Shown here: piece by piece, positions 10,313 to 21,470 of the stretch
Position numbering within the stretch: the stretch's first letter is position 1
How the letters are laid out: every line of letters begins with the position of its first letter
Assembly: GCF_000237925.1 (NCBI RefSeq)
Contig: NC_031498.1
Coordinates: 31,934,552-31,998,551 of the forward strand
Origin: Schistosoma mansoni
Taxonomy: Eukaryota > Platyhelminthes > Trematoda > Strigeidida > Schistosomatidae
DNA: 64,000 bases
Reading direction: 5' to 3'
Notes under the pieces: model-generated
What the model saw: the letters and a program-made list of their open reading frames with translations, nothing else
Database searches by the model: none
What the model was told of the DNA's origin: nothing
Position numbers and translations under genes: made by a program

Positions 10313-10852
10313 CCAACTGATGTTACAACCCTTCATTCATTTTGGGGGATGATTGGATATTATAGCATGCTTGTACCCCATAGGTATAAATTGCGACACC
10401 CATTAAGTCAACTTTTGAGGGCTAATGCAACATGGCACTGGACAAAGGAATGCCAACATTGTTTCGACGAAATAAAAAGGATTCTATCTTCTAAACTGTT
10501 GCTGACTCATTACAATCCTAACCTTGAAATAATTATGACTGCTGATGCTTCCAACTATGGAATTGGGGCTGTTGTCAGCCATCGTTTTCCTGATGGTAAA
10601 GAAAAGCCAATCGCTCATGTATCCCGAACACTTAACCCAGCTGAACGAAAATATAGTCAGATTGAGAAAGAAGGACTAACTATAGTTTTTGCAGTAAAGA
10701 AATTTCATAAAATGATTTATGGACGTCGAGTTACTCTTCTAACAGATCACAAGCCGCTTTTATCTATATTTGGGTCGAAGTCAGGTATTCCTGCATATAC
10801 AGCTAATCGATTACAACGCTGGGCTATTACACTACTTGCTTATGATTTCTGA
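10313..10852 (+). pseudogene. gypsy RT connection and RNase H domain
   Basis: Same frame as the RT part after an in-frame TGA. It reads FWGMIGYYS, then the RNase H block MTADASNYGIGAVVSHRF (first catalytic Asp present), RTLNPAERKYSQIEKEGL (catalytic Glu) and LLTDHKPL (catalytic Asp). A second in-frame TGA at 10850-10852 interrupts the normal RNase H to integrase linker. Confidence 0.88.
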
Positions 10853-10957
10853 ACTCTATATAAATCAACTGAAAAGTTTGGACAACCTGATGTTTTATCT
10901 CGACTAATTGCAAATCAGAAGCAGAAAAGCGAAGATTCTATTATTGCAACGATATGA

Positions 10958-11626
10958 TTGGAGGAAGATATCCAACAAATACTACAAGTTGCTATAAAAG
11001 CAACACCATTATTCGCTGAAGACATTAAACGCTATACTCAAGAAGACGGCGAGCTGAAGCGGATTATAAGTTACCTTGAACATGGTTGGCCTGCTCATAT
11101 AGACAGCAAAAACATTGCACAGTATGCTCACCGACGGAATTCTTTATCGCTCGTGGACGGGTGCCTAATGATTGGAAACCGAGTCATTGTACCCACAAGC
11201 CCACGCCGGATGACGATGTTAGAACTGCACGCTGCACACCCAGGAGTAGCACGGATGAAAGCACTAGCACGCGGTTATGTATATTGGCCGAATATTGATG
11301 CGCAGATTGAAGAACATGTTGCGAGATCTTTCGCATGTGCAAAAGCCATGAAAGCCCCTCGCAAGACGGAAATAAAAAGTTGGAGAACACCGTCAAATCC
11401 GTGGTCAAGAGTGCATGTAAATTTCGCCGGTCCTATAAACGGAAAACAGTTCTTGATAATCGTTGATGCTTTCTCCAAGTGGCCAGAAGTCCACTACATG
11501 AAATCTGTTTCGACACAAGCTACTATGAAGAAACTGAGGCAAGTATTCAGCTGTTTTGGGTGTCCTGATATATTGGTGTCGGATAATGGACCACAGTTTA
11601 CCTCTGCTGAATTTTCGAGGTTCTGA
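10958..11626 (+). pseudogene. gypsy integrase, N-terminal and core part
   Basis: Begins after another in-frame TGA (10955-10957). It shows the HHCC zinc domain as HAAHPGVARMKALARGY with the first Cys of the CxxC replaced (ARSFACAKAM). In the catalytic core the first Asp is Asn in VHVNFAGP, while the second Asp is kept in VSDNGPQFTS. A stop at 11624-11626 cuts the core before its Glu. Confidence 0.88.
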
Positions 11627-11639
11627 GTTGCCAATGCGT

Positions 11640-12293
11640 TAGGCATATTAAGACACCCCCATACCATCCACAGTCTAACGGTTTATTCGAAAGGTTCATG
11701 GACACTTTTAAAAGAGCGTTACTTAAAGCCGAAGGGGAAGGAGAAATAGAAGATATAATTCAACGATTTTCACTAAGCTACCGCGCACCCCACAGCCCAG
11801 CAACAAATAATCAAGAAAGTCCGACAGAAGCAATTTTTGTAAGAAAGATTAGAATACCTATGGAACAAATGAAGCCAGTCTCCGTAAGAATAAACGAATG
11901 GAACGGCAATTCAACAAAAGACATGGTGCCTTACCCAGAAGGTCTAGTGTGGGACAAGCGGTAATAGCAAGAGATTTCCAGGGAGTAAAGCAAACCTGGA
12001 AGTTTGGCATCATAGTCCGAAGAAAAGGGAAAGTTATTTATGAAGTGAAAGTCGGACAAAAGATATGGGTACAACATGCAAACCAGATACAGCCAACCAA
12101 ACAGGAGTGGGAGATAGGAAGTGATAGAAAGCATGATATACCATTAAACATATTAACTGAGTCGGATAATGAAATTAAAAAAAAGGACCCGTATAACAAG
12201 AAGACGTGTACAACACTCCTGAGACGGTCGCATCGCATCAGGCGGAAACCTAATCGTATAAAAATAAATCCTAAGGATCGTTATTATCCATGA
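11640..12293 (+). pseudogene. gypsy integrase C-terminal part, two shifted frames
   Basis: After a frame change the HPQSNG-type block with the catalytic Glu can be seen near 11670-11700, followed by MDTFKRALLKAEGEGEIED and SLSYRAPHSPAT. A further frame change near 11900-11960 continues as a basic C-terminus ending RRSHRIRRKPNRIKINPKDR, typical of a gypsy integrase tail. The last codon lies about 10 nt before the polypurine tract. Confidence 0.82.
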
Positions 12294-12312
12294 TGCTTCA
12301 AAAAAGGGGAGG

Positions 12313-12762
12313 TGTTATATCCTAATGAAAACATAAGTACAGGTAACTTCCGGGACTTATTAATGGACGATTATTCTATATAGAATCTTATTGTTTAACT
12401 ATTGAGTAATTAGATTGTGTATATCTATATTCATCTTATTATAAGCTTCATTTTGACCTATGGATTATTATTATACGATTTAATGTCCCAAAATTATATT
12501 CAGTTTATTGACCATTGTATCGCACGTTCACAGCCACATTCGGCTTGATCTTGTACAAATATTATTTTCTATTTTATGGTGTGCTGAGGTCTGTCTGTCT
12601 GGTATATAAACCGAGTATGCTTGAAATAAACGATTCACATAGTAGAAACTGCAATTGGTGTTTTGGACTCAATTGGAAGGGCTAGACGGACAAGGGACCA
12701 ATAAGGACGCTAGACTGCTCATACCGATCGAACGTCATTGTTTTGGCACAGTGCTAAGATTG
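12313..12762 (+). repeat. 3' LTR of gypsy element, 3' end truncated
   Basis: Starts TGTTATATC immediately after the purine tract aaaaaggggagg (12301-12312). TATA box at 12603-12610 and AATAAA at 12625-12630. It aligns with the 5' LTR to ggcacagtgctaagattg and is then cut by family A sequence, so the right end and the host target duplication are lost. Confidence 0.85.
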
Positions 12763-12769
12763 GGAATAA

Positions 12770-12945
12770 TCACCTGGATGTACCTGCATCTCAGAGTTGA
12801 TGCTCACTTTGCTTACAATGCTTGTGAATTAAGGCTATATCGAGGCAATACACACAGTATGTACATATGCCAATAAGAGACTGACCAGTTGCAGTCTTAA
12901 AACATCAATGGGAAGATTCAAACAAGTAATACTAAGTGAATTTCT
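12770..12945. repeat. Family A inverted-junction fragment
   Basis: About 35 bp of minus-strand A (cacctggatgtacctgcatc, gagttgatgctcac) joins plus-strand tail (gcttacaatgcttgtgaatt to taatactaagtgaattt). No complete ribozyme. Confidence 0.75.
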
Positions 12946-13140
12946 ACTAATCAATTGTCTCAATCTTGACTGTTCCTTCTGTAAATATCAGTCCATTGTC
13001 TTTGATTATTATTGTTCATGCATTTTCATACTAATCGCGTTCCGTTCCCGTCCTCTCTTTGTTGATCTTCTACTGAAATACATTCAATGACCGAACATCA
13101 TTATATATACTACTTATGTAGATATAAGTAACCTACACCG
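12946..13140 (+). repeat. Family C repeat, 3' part
   Basis: Runs from caattgtctcaatcttgact through cttctactgaaatacattca to the terminal palindrome ctacttatgtagatataag. The 5' third is absent. Confidence 0.8.
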
Positions 13141-13443
13141 CATTACTAATGGTAAACAAATAAGTAGTAAATACAATATAACATAAATAATTATAATGTA
13201 GCAACATAAAATATAACTTTGGATAATAAAACAAACAAACAAACAAAATTATTGATTATATGACAAAATAAAGTCGGTATGGTATACTTTGCCTTTTGTT
13301 TGTAACATTCATATTTGTGTATTTGGTAGCCGATTTGTGTTTGTTTTGTTTGTTTTTTTCATTGATTCATCATTTCTATATTAGATTTATAGTGGTAAAT
13401 AATCCTTCAATATAAATAACTTGGTAGATATTTAGTATTGATA
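13141..13443. other. Unassigned AT-rich stretch
   Basis: A/T-rich with an aaacaaacaaac run near 13230 and a tttgtttgttt run near 13350. No gene recognised. Confidence 0.5.
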
Positions 13444-13453
13444 ATGATCTAAT

Positions 13454-14107
13454 TACTTACTTACTAACGCCTATTACTCCCAATGGAGCATAGGCCACCG
13501 ACCAGCATTCTCCAACACACTCTGTCCTGAGCCTTCCTTTCTAGTTTTATCCAACTTTTATTCATTTTTCTCATGTCTGTCTCTATTTCTCAGCGTAATG
13601 TGTTCTTTGGTCTTCCTCTTCTCCTATGGTTGTCAGTATTGCATGTGAAAGCTTGTCTTGTAAAGCAGTTGGCTGCTTTCCTCAATGTGTGTCCTGTATA
13701 CTTCCAGTGCTTTTTCCTCATTTATTCCTCCACTGGAATCCGGTTTTTTCTCTCTAACAGTAGAATGTTGTTGATAGTGTCCGGTCGACGGATCCGAAGT
13801 ATCTTGCTTAGACAGTTGTTAATAAACACCTGTATCTCCTGAATGATGGTTTTCGTAGTTCTCCAAGTTTCGGTCCCATACAGTAGGACTGTCTTGACAT
13901 TTGTATTGAAGATTGTGACTTTGGTGTTTGTTGGCAGTTGTTTTAAGTTCCAGATATTCTTCAGTTGTAGATATATTGCTGTTGCTTTGCCGATCCACAC
14001 CCTCACATCTGCATCAGATCCACCGTGTTCATCGATGATGCTGCCCAGCTCTGTACAGGTTTTCACATCCTCAAATGCTTCTCCATCAATCATAATTCGA
14101 TTGGTGC
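13454..14107 (-). mobile_element. RTE-1, 5'-truncated, with TSD
   Basis: A long RTE-1 copy. The minus strand reads MIDGEAFEDVKTCTELGS, then [45 protein letters not shown], the family's WNPEGQRRR-type block and the GTAA tail at the left. The 10-bp duplication ATGATCTAAT lies at 13444-13453 and 14108-14117. The right-hand open frame runs past the element into flanking DNA, so its first residues are not element sequence. Confidence 0.9.
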
Positions 14108-14117
14108 ATGATCTAAT

Positions 14118-14849
14118 AGTTAAAGAGACTATCAATCAATCATTCTAGTCATAACTTAGGGCATGAGATATTTCTTCTATCCCATAGATACCCAGTTTAG
14201 TAGTTTTAAATTTATACGACAATACTTAAGATCCAATATCTTGTCTTCTAGTCAAAATGTTTAAAAGTGCCTGGTATCATCATTGTCCAATTGTTATATC
14301 AACTTCTTTAGGTTTATGGTTAATCTTTAATATCTCACTTCCTATTCACTCACTCACTAATTATGATTCCTTTTCTAAACATCTGAATCTAATAATTAAT
14401 CAAATACTGTAATCAACGTTCCTGTTCTAGGTTTGTCTCTCAAATAGACCAATCATATACATTCACATTCAGAAAAGTTAACGACCTATTTAGGAATTAA
14501 TTACAAAAAAATTCAAAGTAAACCAACATAACAACTGACATGTTTTCCTCCTTGTTTGTTGTCTAGAGAAATCAAAGGCAATTATGATGGAGTTTGATGT
14601 GAATAGAGAAACAAGAAGTCTAGACAAACTACGGAAACTATTTTATGGGGACGTGATTTCATTTAATTCAAAGCTTGTATAACAGTAAAATTTACTTTTG
14701 CTCCTAATCTATTCAACAGATCATACGTTTTCGTTTGATGTATGATTCACTGACATAACCTTTTCTGTTCCAAAGTTATTGTAATTTAGACATAATCCTT
14801 TGTACTCGACTTCCTACTCAAATCCTCCAGTTTTAGACATGATTGTATT
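14118..14849. other. Unassigned AT-rich stretch
   Basis: No coding potential beyond short chance frames and no recognised repeats. Confidence 0.5.
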
Positions 14850-15103
14850 TATCAGAAGGGGGTTTTGTGGAGGTTTTAGTAATTTCATATGGTTGAAATA
14901 ATGAGTCAATTGAAGCTAGACCACTATGGAAAACCTGGAAGCATTGAACGGTCAACTCGTCCTGTTTTTGGGACTCCTCAGCAGTACGCATCCACAATAC
15001 CGCCTCTCGAGATTCGAACCCAGGACCTGTCAGTTTCGCGCCAGAGCACTTAACCGATAGACCACTGAGCCGGCATCCAACAGTGTTAATGTTTAACTTC
15101 CTA
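14850..15103 (-). repeat. Family B hammerhead SINE, minus copy
   Basis: Begins with the extreme B 3' end (tatcagaagggggttttgtg), then tgagtcaattgaagctagac, a ribozyme region, the tRNA-like head and ends at gtgttaatgtttaacttc. The ribozyme has GAAAC changed and a loop change; the CTGAGGA half is intact and lacks the CCA insertion. Confidence 0.85.
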
Positions 15104-15821
15104 ATTATTGTACGTTGTGATCGGGTTAGTCATCTATTTATTCATGTATCTTTTTACACTAATCTGAATTCGGGTACCAGTCGGAATTTGGAGTAAAGCG
15201 AGTAGTATTCCAGTTGTCTTGTCTTCTCTCTCGCGCGTGACTGCCAATCAGGTGATAGAATAGTTTTCGTCTCTCTACCCCACTTTGAACTCATGAATAC
15301 TAGTCTCAAGGTTAAGCCAGTCAGTCTATAACGTCAAGGTCTTAATCCACATTAGACAAATTATCCTCCGCACGAAAGTGAGTAGACAGATCAAGGACTT
15401 AACAGAGTTCATACATTAATTTTATTATGTAATTAACAACAACAGCAACAAAAGCAGATGTTACAAGTCTAAAACTGGTCAAAAAGCATTTGAGGATGGA
15501 AGACAAATGAGAGTTAATCATTGTTGATACGAAACATTTCTTGCATATTTTATTGGATGTTTGTCATTGAAATGGGTGTAAGATAAGAACAATTTACAAT
15601 ATTTTAGATTTTATTCTAAGAATTCTTTACTGCCATCAAACAAATAGAATTAAGTAATGTAACTAACACTATTTGTAGGGACTTGTATATTTCTTTTAGT
15701 AGCATTCAAGACTACCTTCGATTAGTCTCTGTTGACAAATAATCTCATTCAATGAATGTTCAATACTATCTTCAGCCACAAGTTGATCGGTGAGATTATA
15801 ATTTATGGACGAACCAATTAG
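15104..15821. other. Unassigned stretch
   Basis: Nothing recognised; a short caacaacagcaacaaaag run lies near 15430. Confidence 0.5.
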
Positions 15822-16140
15822 ATTTACAAGCAAAGATGGATAGTGGCTAGAAGTGGAATACAGTTTGATGCGCGTTTCATCCTATTTGGGACTCGTCAGC
15901 TGGATTTACCTCCATCTCAGAGTTGATGTTCACTCTGGAACTCGAACCCAGTACCGATCGCTTCAAACGCCATCGCGTTATCCACCGCTAGACACTATCC
16001 ATTTTTGCTTATTATGCTTGTGAATTCAGGCTATATCGAGGCAATACGCACAGTATGCACATATGCCGCCAATAAGAGACTGATCAATTGCAGTCCTAAA
16101 TATCAATGGGAAGATCCAAACAAACAATACCAAGTGAATC
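15822..16140. repeat. Family A fold-back composite
   Basis: Minus-strand A (gcaaagatggatagtggcta through ribozyme, B box and A box, to gcgttatccac) turns near 15992 into plus-strand A tail (agacactatccatttttgct to aataccaagtgaatc). The ribozyme core CTGACGA is intact, but the cleavage flank reads gcatcaaact, so stem I is not formed. The inverted junction leaves no spacer. Confidence 0.85.
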
Positions 16141-16530
16141 AGATTCACGATAACAGGTCTTGGATTTCGGTGCAAAATTCTTTATCCATTTGATTAAATA
16201 GCGTCTTGGCATTTTAGCTGATATTAGTTCGTGATGAAAACCCTAAACCTAATACCTATCCCTAACCACCAACTGTAAACCACAATCCTTATCCTTCACA
16301 CGAATCTAAAACCCTCATTTGGCCCTAGTCAATAGGTGGACATTCTCAAGGTTACTTTAGCATCGCTCAAAGGTCGTCCATAAATTATAGTCTCAGCAGT
16401 TGATCATAGTTACAAAAAAGTCGACATGCTATCACAGCATGGTCAAATACAATCTGAAATACCATCTACTGGTAAATGAAAATAAAAATAAAATACTACA
16501 TACATTGACTAAGTTCGTAGTTATTGTGAT
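16141..16530. other. Unassigned stretch
   Basis: Contains loose CCTAA-like words (cctaaacctaatacctatcc) near 16240, too irregular to call telomeric. No gene recognised. Confidence 0.5.
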
Positions 16531-16700
16531 CCTGTAACCTAGCGGATAACGTATTAGTATTTCAAATGGTAAGAACTAGGTTCGGGTCTAGGTGTACGTA
16601 TTCACATGGATGAAAATACATCAAGCTAATGAGTCCTAAATAAGATGAGACTCGCTTTCTGGATACTACTCCTAGTCACTCATGACCCTTGTTGACTCCT
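16531..16700 (+). repeat. Ancient hammerhead SINE relic (A-like)
   Basis: Order of parts matches family A, but identity is low: A-box-like taacctagcggataacg, B-box-like aggttcgggtct, then ctaatgagtcctaaataag, gatgagac and tttctggata in the place of the ribozyme core, stem II, GAAA and stem I 3' strand. It looks like an old, inactive member or a diverged subfamily. Confidence 0.6.
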
Positions 16701-16889
16701 TCAAAACACCTTAGGAGCACTAAATTTAGTCCATTAGTTTAAGGTTGTTGTTTTATGACAATAATTCTTATTACAAATATATATAATAGGTAAACAAACT
16801 ATTTGGAACTACATGAAGTACCTTCTAACAAGATAAGAATCTGTATAACTTTTATTCAGCAAACTATATAATAATGTAAGTTATTGACT

Positions 16890-17328
16890 GCTTAATTACT
16901 TACTTACGCCTGTTAACCCTCGTCGAGGAGCATAGGCCGCTCACCAGCATTCTCCATCCAACTCTGTCCTGGGCAATCCTTTCCAGTTCTTTCCAGTTGT
17001 TATTTGTCCTTTTCATATCTGTTTCAATTTTCCGGCGTAATGTGTTCTTTGGCCTTCCTCTTTTCTGCTTCCCTTCAGGATTCCAAGTTAGGGATTGCCT
17101 TATAATGCAGTTTGGGGATTTCCTTAATGTATGTCCGATCCACCTCCAACGTCTTTTCCTAATTTCCTCGTCAGCTGGAAGCTGGTTTGTCCTCTCCCAT
17201 AAAACTCTGTTGCTGATGGTATCCGGCCAATGGATGTTGAGTATTTTGCGTAGACAACTGTTTATAAATACTTGTACCTTCTTGACGATGGATGTGTTAG
17301 TTCTCCATGTTTCAGCTCCGTACAAAAG
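16890..17328 (-). mobile_element. RTE-1, 5'-truncated, intact C-terminal frame, with TSD
   Basis: One uninterrupted minus-strand frame covers the C-terminal 140 residues of the family: [73 protein letters not shown]. Tail of ttacttacttacg at the left. A 12-bp duplication AAGTTATTGACT lies at 16878-16889 and 17329-17340. The preserved frame suggests a young copy. Confidence 0.92.
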
Positions 17329-17340
17329 AAGTTATTGACT

Positions 17341-17810
17341 AGGTCAGCTCTATCAATCTTTTCTTCATATAGAATATTTGCTAGATGAGGTATTGTAGAG
17401 TTCTTCATCCCTTTGCTTCCAGGAATGGGTTCTAATACATTGGCACCTCGTTTTATCAGAAGAAATACAAGAATAAAGATGTGAATGAATTGGATGACTA
17501 GTATCTGATAAGATGACACCTATTACGAGTTCGTAAGATTTGAACTATCTGTTCAGAACTATATTACTAATTACCTCAAAAGACTCATCAAACACCTTCT
17601 CTAACTGTCTTCATCATTCTCCGCAACATAACAGAATGTTTTCTCAAAACCCCAATAATAATAATTGTAGTTCGCCTATAGATTTCTATGTCATTTCACA
17701 TTGTCTAAATGACATTCAACAAGTTCAACATATTCGTTAAGAAGGTATTAATAGCCCAACAGTATGGTAGATATTCATTTGATGTTCATATTTGAGACAA
17801 TAAACTAATT
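17341..17810. other. Unassigned stretch
   Basis: Short open frames without recognisable domains; no repeats shared with the window. Confidence 0.5.
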
Positions 17811-17823
17811 TATTACTAATAAT

Positions 17824-18131
17824 GGGAAGAATAAACCAGATTCTAGTGGAGGAATAAATCAGGAAGAAGCACTAGAAGTGGACAGGACACACATTAAGGA
17901 AAGCACCCAACTGTGTCACAAGGCAATCCCTCATATGGAATCCTGAAGGTCGAAGGAGAAGAGGAAGATCAAAGAACACATTACACTGAGAAATGGAAAC
18001 AGATATGAGAAGAATAAACAACAGCTGGATAGAACTAGAAAGGAAGGTCGAGGACAGAATGTGTTGGAGAATGCTGGTCGTTCGCCTATGCTCCATTCGG
18101 GGTAGCAGGCGTAAGTAAGTAATTAAGTAAG
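17824..18131 (+). mobile_element. RTE-1, 5'-truncated, with TSD
   Basis: Plus-strand 3' end with many frame breaks and tail gtaagtaagtaattaag. A perfect 13-bp duplication TATTACTAATAAT lies at 17811-17823 and 18132-18144. Confidence 0.9.
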
Positions 18132-18144
18132 TATTACTAATAAT

Positions 18145-18455
18145 AGTCTCTTCATTATCATCTTATTCTAACATATTTCCTATATTCTTTATATCACACT
18201 GTTTTGTCTACATCTAAATTATTTTTAATAGAATAAAACCCCTTTTTGGTTTGTTCCAAAAATTAACCTGAAGTCGACCTCTCATGTAAACATATTCTCA
18301 TTATTTAATGTTTATCATTTATCAGTCTGTATTGTATTGCAGTTTATGCTATTTGTGTCTATCTAATAATCTAATTGATGATGATCTTTGGTCAATCTTA
18401 GTTACTTGTGTTGTTTCCATGTGTTGTAACAGTACCTGTTAGTTTATAGTATGCT
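18145..18455. other. Unassigned AT-rich stretch
   Basis: Nothing recognised. Confidence 0.5.
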
Positions 18456-18597
18456 TATACTACTACTACTACTACTACTACTACCCTTCCTCCTCTTTCA
18501 ACTTTCCCTCCTACTACTACTACTACAACTACTACTGCTATTACTACTACTACTACTGTTACTACTACTGATAATAATAATAATAATAATAATAATG
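18456..18597. repeat. Compound CTA/TAA microsatellite
   Basis: Runs of (TAC)n broken by a pyrimidine stretch, then (TAC)n again and (TAA)n ending at aataatgg. The Leu/Ile-rich open frame across it is a product of the repeat and not a gene. Confidence 0.95.
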
Positions 18598-18814
18598 GTG
18601 ATAGTAAGTTCAATATTCTCTCATATTGGGTTAATAAAGTAGCTAGGGGTCATCAAACTAATTAGGGAATAGGGCCTTATAAATATTTCAAGTTATGATC
18701 CCTTTATATTTAACTTAGAACGAATTTCTATCCATGGAAGAAGAGAGATAAACATTGAACAAGAACAAAAATTCATTTCGTTGTATACTGAAATCGTAAA
18801 CAAATATATCATTA

Positions 18815-19281
18815 TTAAAAAGGGGGGTTTGTGAAGATTGTAGTGATTTAATGGTTGAGTTGATGAATCAATTAAAGCTAAACCACCATGGAAAACCTGG
18901 AAGTACTGGAAGGCCACTTCGTCCTAATATAAGACTCCTCAGCAGTGCATATCCATAATCCCGCCCACAGGATTCGAACCAAGGACCATAACCAGTGGAG
19001 TTCAATAAGGTCTGTTGTAGAGGTAGTAACTCACTAAAGATGATGGTGGATGGTGGCGGAATTTTGTGGATTAGCTGAAGTTAGACATTCACACTATTAG
19101 ATGCCGGTCCAGTAGTCTACAGGTTAAGCGTTCGCGTGAGAGACGGGAGGTCCTGAGTTCGAGTCCCGGAAGCGGGATCCTGGATGTGCACTACTAAGGA
19201 ATCCCGCAATAAGAAGAAAAGGCCGTCCGGTACTTCCAGGTTTTCCATGGTGGTCTAGCTTTATTTGGCTAGTCAACTCAA
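18815..19281. repeat. Family B fold-back element with TSD
   Basis: Minus B 3' half (18815-18987, ending near aaccaaggaccata) joins a nearly complete plus B (18988-19281: accagtggagttcaataagg, tggattagctgaagttagac, tRNA-like head, ribozyme, tggtggtctagct). The outer edges are therefore inverted copies of the B 3' end. Direct repeats ATATCATTA at 18806-18814 and 19282-19290 look like the target duplication. The plus ribozyme is damaged (actaaggaatccc). Confidence 0.82.
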
Positions 19282-19290
19282 ATATCATTA

Positions 19291-20111
19291 ATCTCAATAT
19301 ATATCTTTGTAATATCATTAAAGTGAATATACTAGTAAACTGTTTATGAAATACGTATAGATTCACGTGAACGTTGAATACAGTTTGAATAAAGTATTTG
19401 CAACATTCACATTAGTTAGTTGATAGTTCAAAGTAGATTACCAAGAACAGAGTTGTTAGTAGAACAATATCATTCATGTGTACAAAAGTTCTATCTTTAA
19501 ACTTTTGTTCACATATGGTCTTGCCTATCTGATGATTGACAGTAATTCGAAGACTGAATATGTACTTACGGAAAACCATATTGCAGTAAGTATAATACCT
19601 TCAGAAACACTCACCTTAACTCAATGTCTATTACAACAGAAAGTAGTTGGTAAGTGAACTAAGTAAATTGAATCTTCGGTATACTGATTGGCCGCTTATT
19701 AGTAAGCAATGTCATATGTACTCAGTTCGTAGTGTGAATGGAATTTATATACACCTCACTAATTAATTCCAACTTTGCTGGAATCTGTGTCTAGAGTTCT
19801 CTGCCGGCTGCCACTAAATAATTGACACTAAAATATAGTGCACGTGATACAGTGTTGCTAAAACTAGTGACCTCATTGCTACTTTATCGATGAAATATAA
19901 ATAGTACTAAGTACAAGACAAAAATGGCATTAGTTACTATCTATCGACCAAACAATGTAAATGTCTTCATTTTACAGGAAATCACTCGGTATATGAATAA
20001 TTCAGTGGTGAAATTTCTAGCTTTGAAACTGAATAACATGGGTTTGAATTTCATAATGGAGGAGAAGTTCCCTCAATAATGACAATAATGACTTAATAAT
20101 AAGTACTAACT
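19291..20111. other. Unassigned stretch
   Basis: No gene or shared repeat seen in about 820 bp. Confidence 0.5.
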
Positions 20112-20124
20112 AGAGTGAAAACTC

Positions 20125-20379
20125 GCTGGAAGTGGATAGGGCATACTTTGAGGAAATCACCCAATTGCGTCATAAGACAAGCCCTCACATGGAATCCAGA
20201 AGGTCAAAGGAGAAAAGGAAGACCAAAGAACAAATTACGCCGAGAAATAGAGACAGACATAAGAAGAATGAACAAAAACTGGATAGAACTAGAAAAGAAG
20301 GCCCAGGACAGAGTAGGGTGGAGAATGCTGGTCGGCGACCTGTGCTCCATTAGGAGTAACAGGCGTAAGTAAGTAAGTA
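20125..20379 (+). mobile_element. RTE-1, 5'-truncated, open frame, with TSD
   Basis: One plus-strand frame covers the whole insert: [36 protein letters not shown], then [20 protein letters not shown]. Tail gtaagtaagtaa. Target duplication GAGTGAAAACTC (12-13 bp) at 20113-20124 and 20381-20392. Confidence 0.92.
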
Positions 20380-20504
20380 AGAGTGAAAACTCAAGTAGAG
20401 GATTGTTTTCTGTTGATAACTTCCAACTACTTTACATGAATCTTTTGGGTTGCTCACCATCTTTTCTTGAAATTAATGTGCATGCTTTAAAGGTATGTTA
20501 AATT

Positions 20505-20930
20505 CATGGAAAACCTGGAAGCACTGGACGGCCGTTTTATCCTATTATGGGACTACTCAACATTGGGCATCCACGATCCCGCTTCGAGAGATTCGAACCC
20601 AGGACCTCAAGTCTCCCAAGCGGACGCTTAACCTCTAGACCACTGAGCGGACCGGCATCCAACAGTGTTAATGTCTAACTTCAACCAATCCACGAAATTG
20701 AGCGACACATCCACCATTGTCTTCAGTGAGTTGATATCTCACAACAGACCTGGTTGAACTCCACTGGTCACTGCTTCTCACTAGAACTCCAGGAATTTAC
20801 CTCTTGAAGCCAATCACTAGTGAGCAAATGTTGATTATTATCAGAAGGAGTTTTTGTGGATATTATAGTGATTTCAGTAGTTGAGATCATGAGTCAATTG
20901 AAGCTAGACCACCATGGAAAACCTGGAAGC
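20505..20930 (-). repeat. Family B, one full 408-bp unit plus overlap
   Basis: The landmark catggaaaacctggaagc occurs at 20505 and again at 20913, so the insert is one complete circle of a 408-bp B unit plus an ~18-bp repeat of its start. It shows the full order: ribozyme, tRNA-like head, caaccaatccacgaaattg, ctcactagaactccagg, and the 3' end. The ribozyme is damaged (caatgttgagtagtc). The start/end points lie a few bases from the predicted ribozyme cleavage site. Confidence 0.85.
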
Positions 20931-21180
20931 TTAGTCATAAATTTTTCCTCAGTGTTTTTTTATTCTGGAACCAAAATAGTTCAGATCAAATTGGATCCTT
21001 CGTTTGACAATACTAATCTCTTGAGGATTACATGATTTACCAGATAAAATGAACATCAGGGTTGACTTTGTCATCATTCTAAAGTGTGAAGTGGTACTGA
21101 AACACATGGAAACTCAATGGTATAACTAGTTAAATTCAATCACAATCCATAAGTGACAAATTCAATGGAAGGTAACTTAA
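20931..21180. other. Unassigned stretch
   Basis: Nothing recognised. Confidence 0.4.
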
Positions 21181-21470
21181 AAGTTGATCCGATACTTAGA
21201 TCATCCGGTTTTTTCATAGTTCGGACAAGTCCATTTTAACCAGTCCATATTACATGGCTTACCCGATTTATGATGATAGACAACGACCATTTGGGTTGCA
21301 ACTTTGGTGCACATGTCCAATTCCAACCAGTTATCGATATTACACAACCATCTTAGATTACCTGAGGTGGATAACTGTTTCATATTCTATATGATTGAAT
21401 ACAACTGGTCACGACTTCTTAATAGAACTGCTGGAATTGTAACTTGAAACTAGTCACTAGTAAGCAGATG
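21181..21470 (-). repeat. Diverged family B relic
   Basis: Reverse complement resembles the B upstream half: a block like gtggatggttgctcaa, ggttgaagttagac diverged, and at the right ttaatagaactgctggaat with actagtcactagt corresponding to the ctagaactccagg and gtcactagtgag blocks. The open frame across it is not a gene. Confidence 0.5.

Larger units (their letters stand above)
5979..12762 (+). mobile_element. Ty3/gypsy LTR retrotransposon, degenerate, with nested insertions
   Basis: Two LTRs in the same orientation (5979-6429 and 12313-12762) bracket gag C-terminus, protease, reverse transcriptase, RNase H and integrase, in the gypsy order with integrase last. The 5' half of gag is missing and replaced by inserted repeats (B at 6522-6760, 6843-7545 and 8098-8370; RTE-1 at 7087-7508; A at 8735-8865). 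The pol frame has several stops and at least three frame changes, and catalytic residues are altered, so it cannot act autonomously. A polypurine tract lies at 12301-12312, directly before the 3' LTR. Confidence 0.85.

Noticed and set aside
13843-14148. Frames antisense to RTE-1 and similar long frames at 16997-17338, 46549-46947, 41138-41656
   Set aside because: They are shadows of the RTE-1 coding strand, recurring with every copy, with no domain of their own.
16195-16300. Telomere-like CCTAA words
   Set aside because: Spacing is irregular and there is no tandem array; chance AT/C-rich text.
18451-18642. Leu/Ile-rich 63-codon frame
   Set aside because: It is the translation of a CTA/TAA microsatellite.
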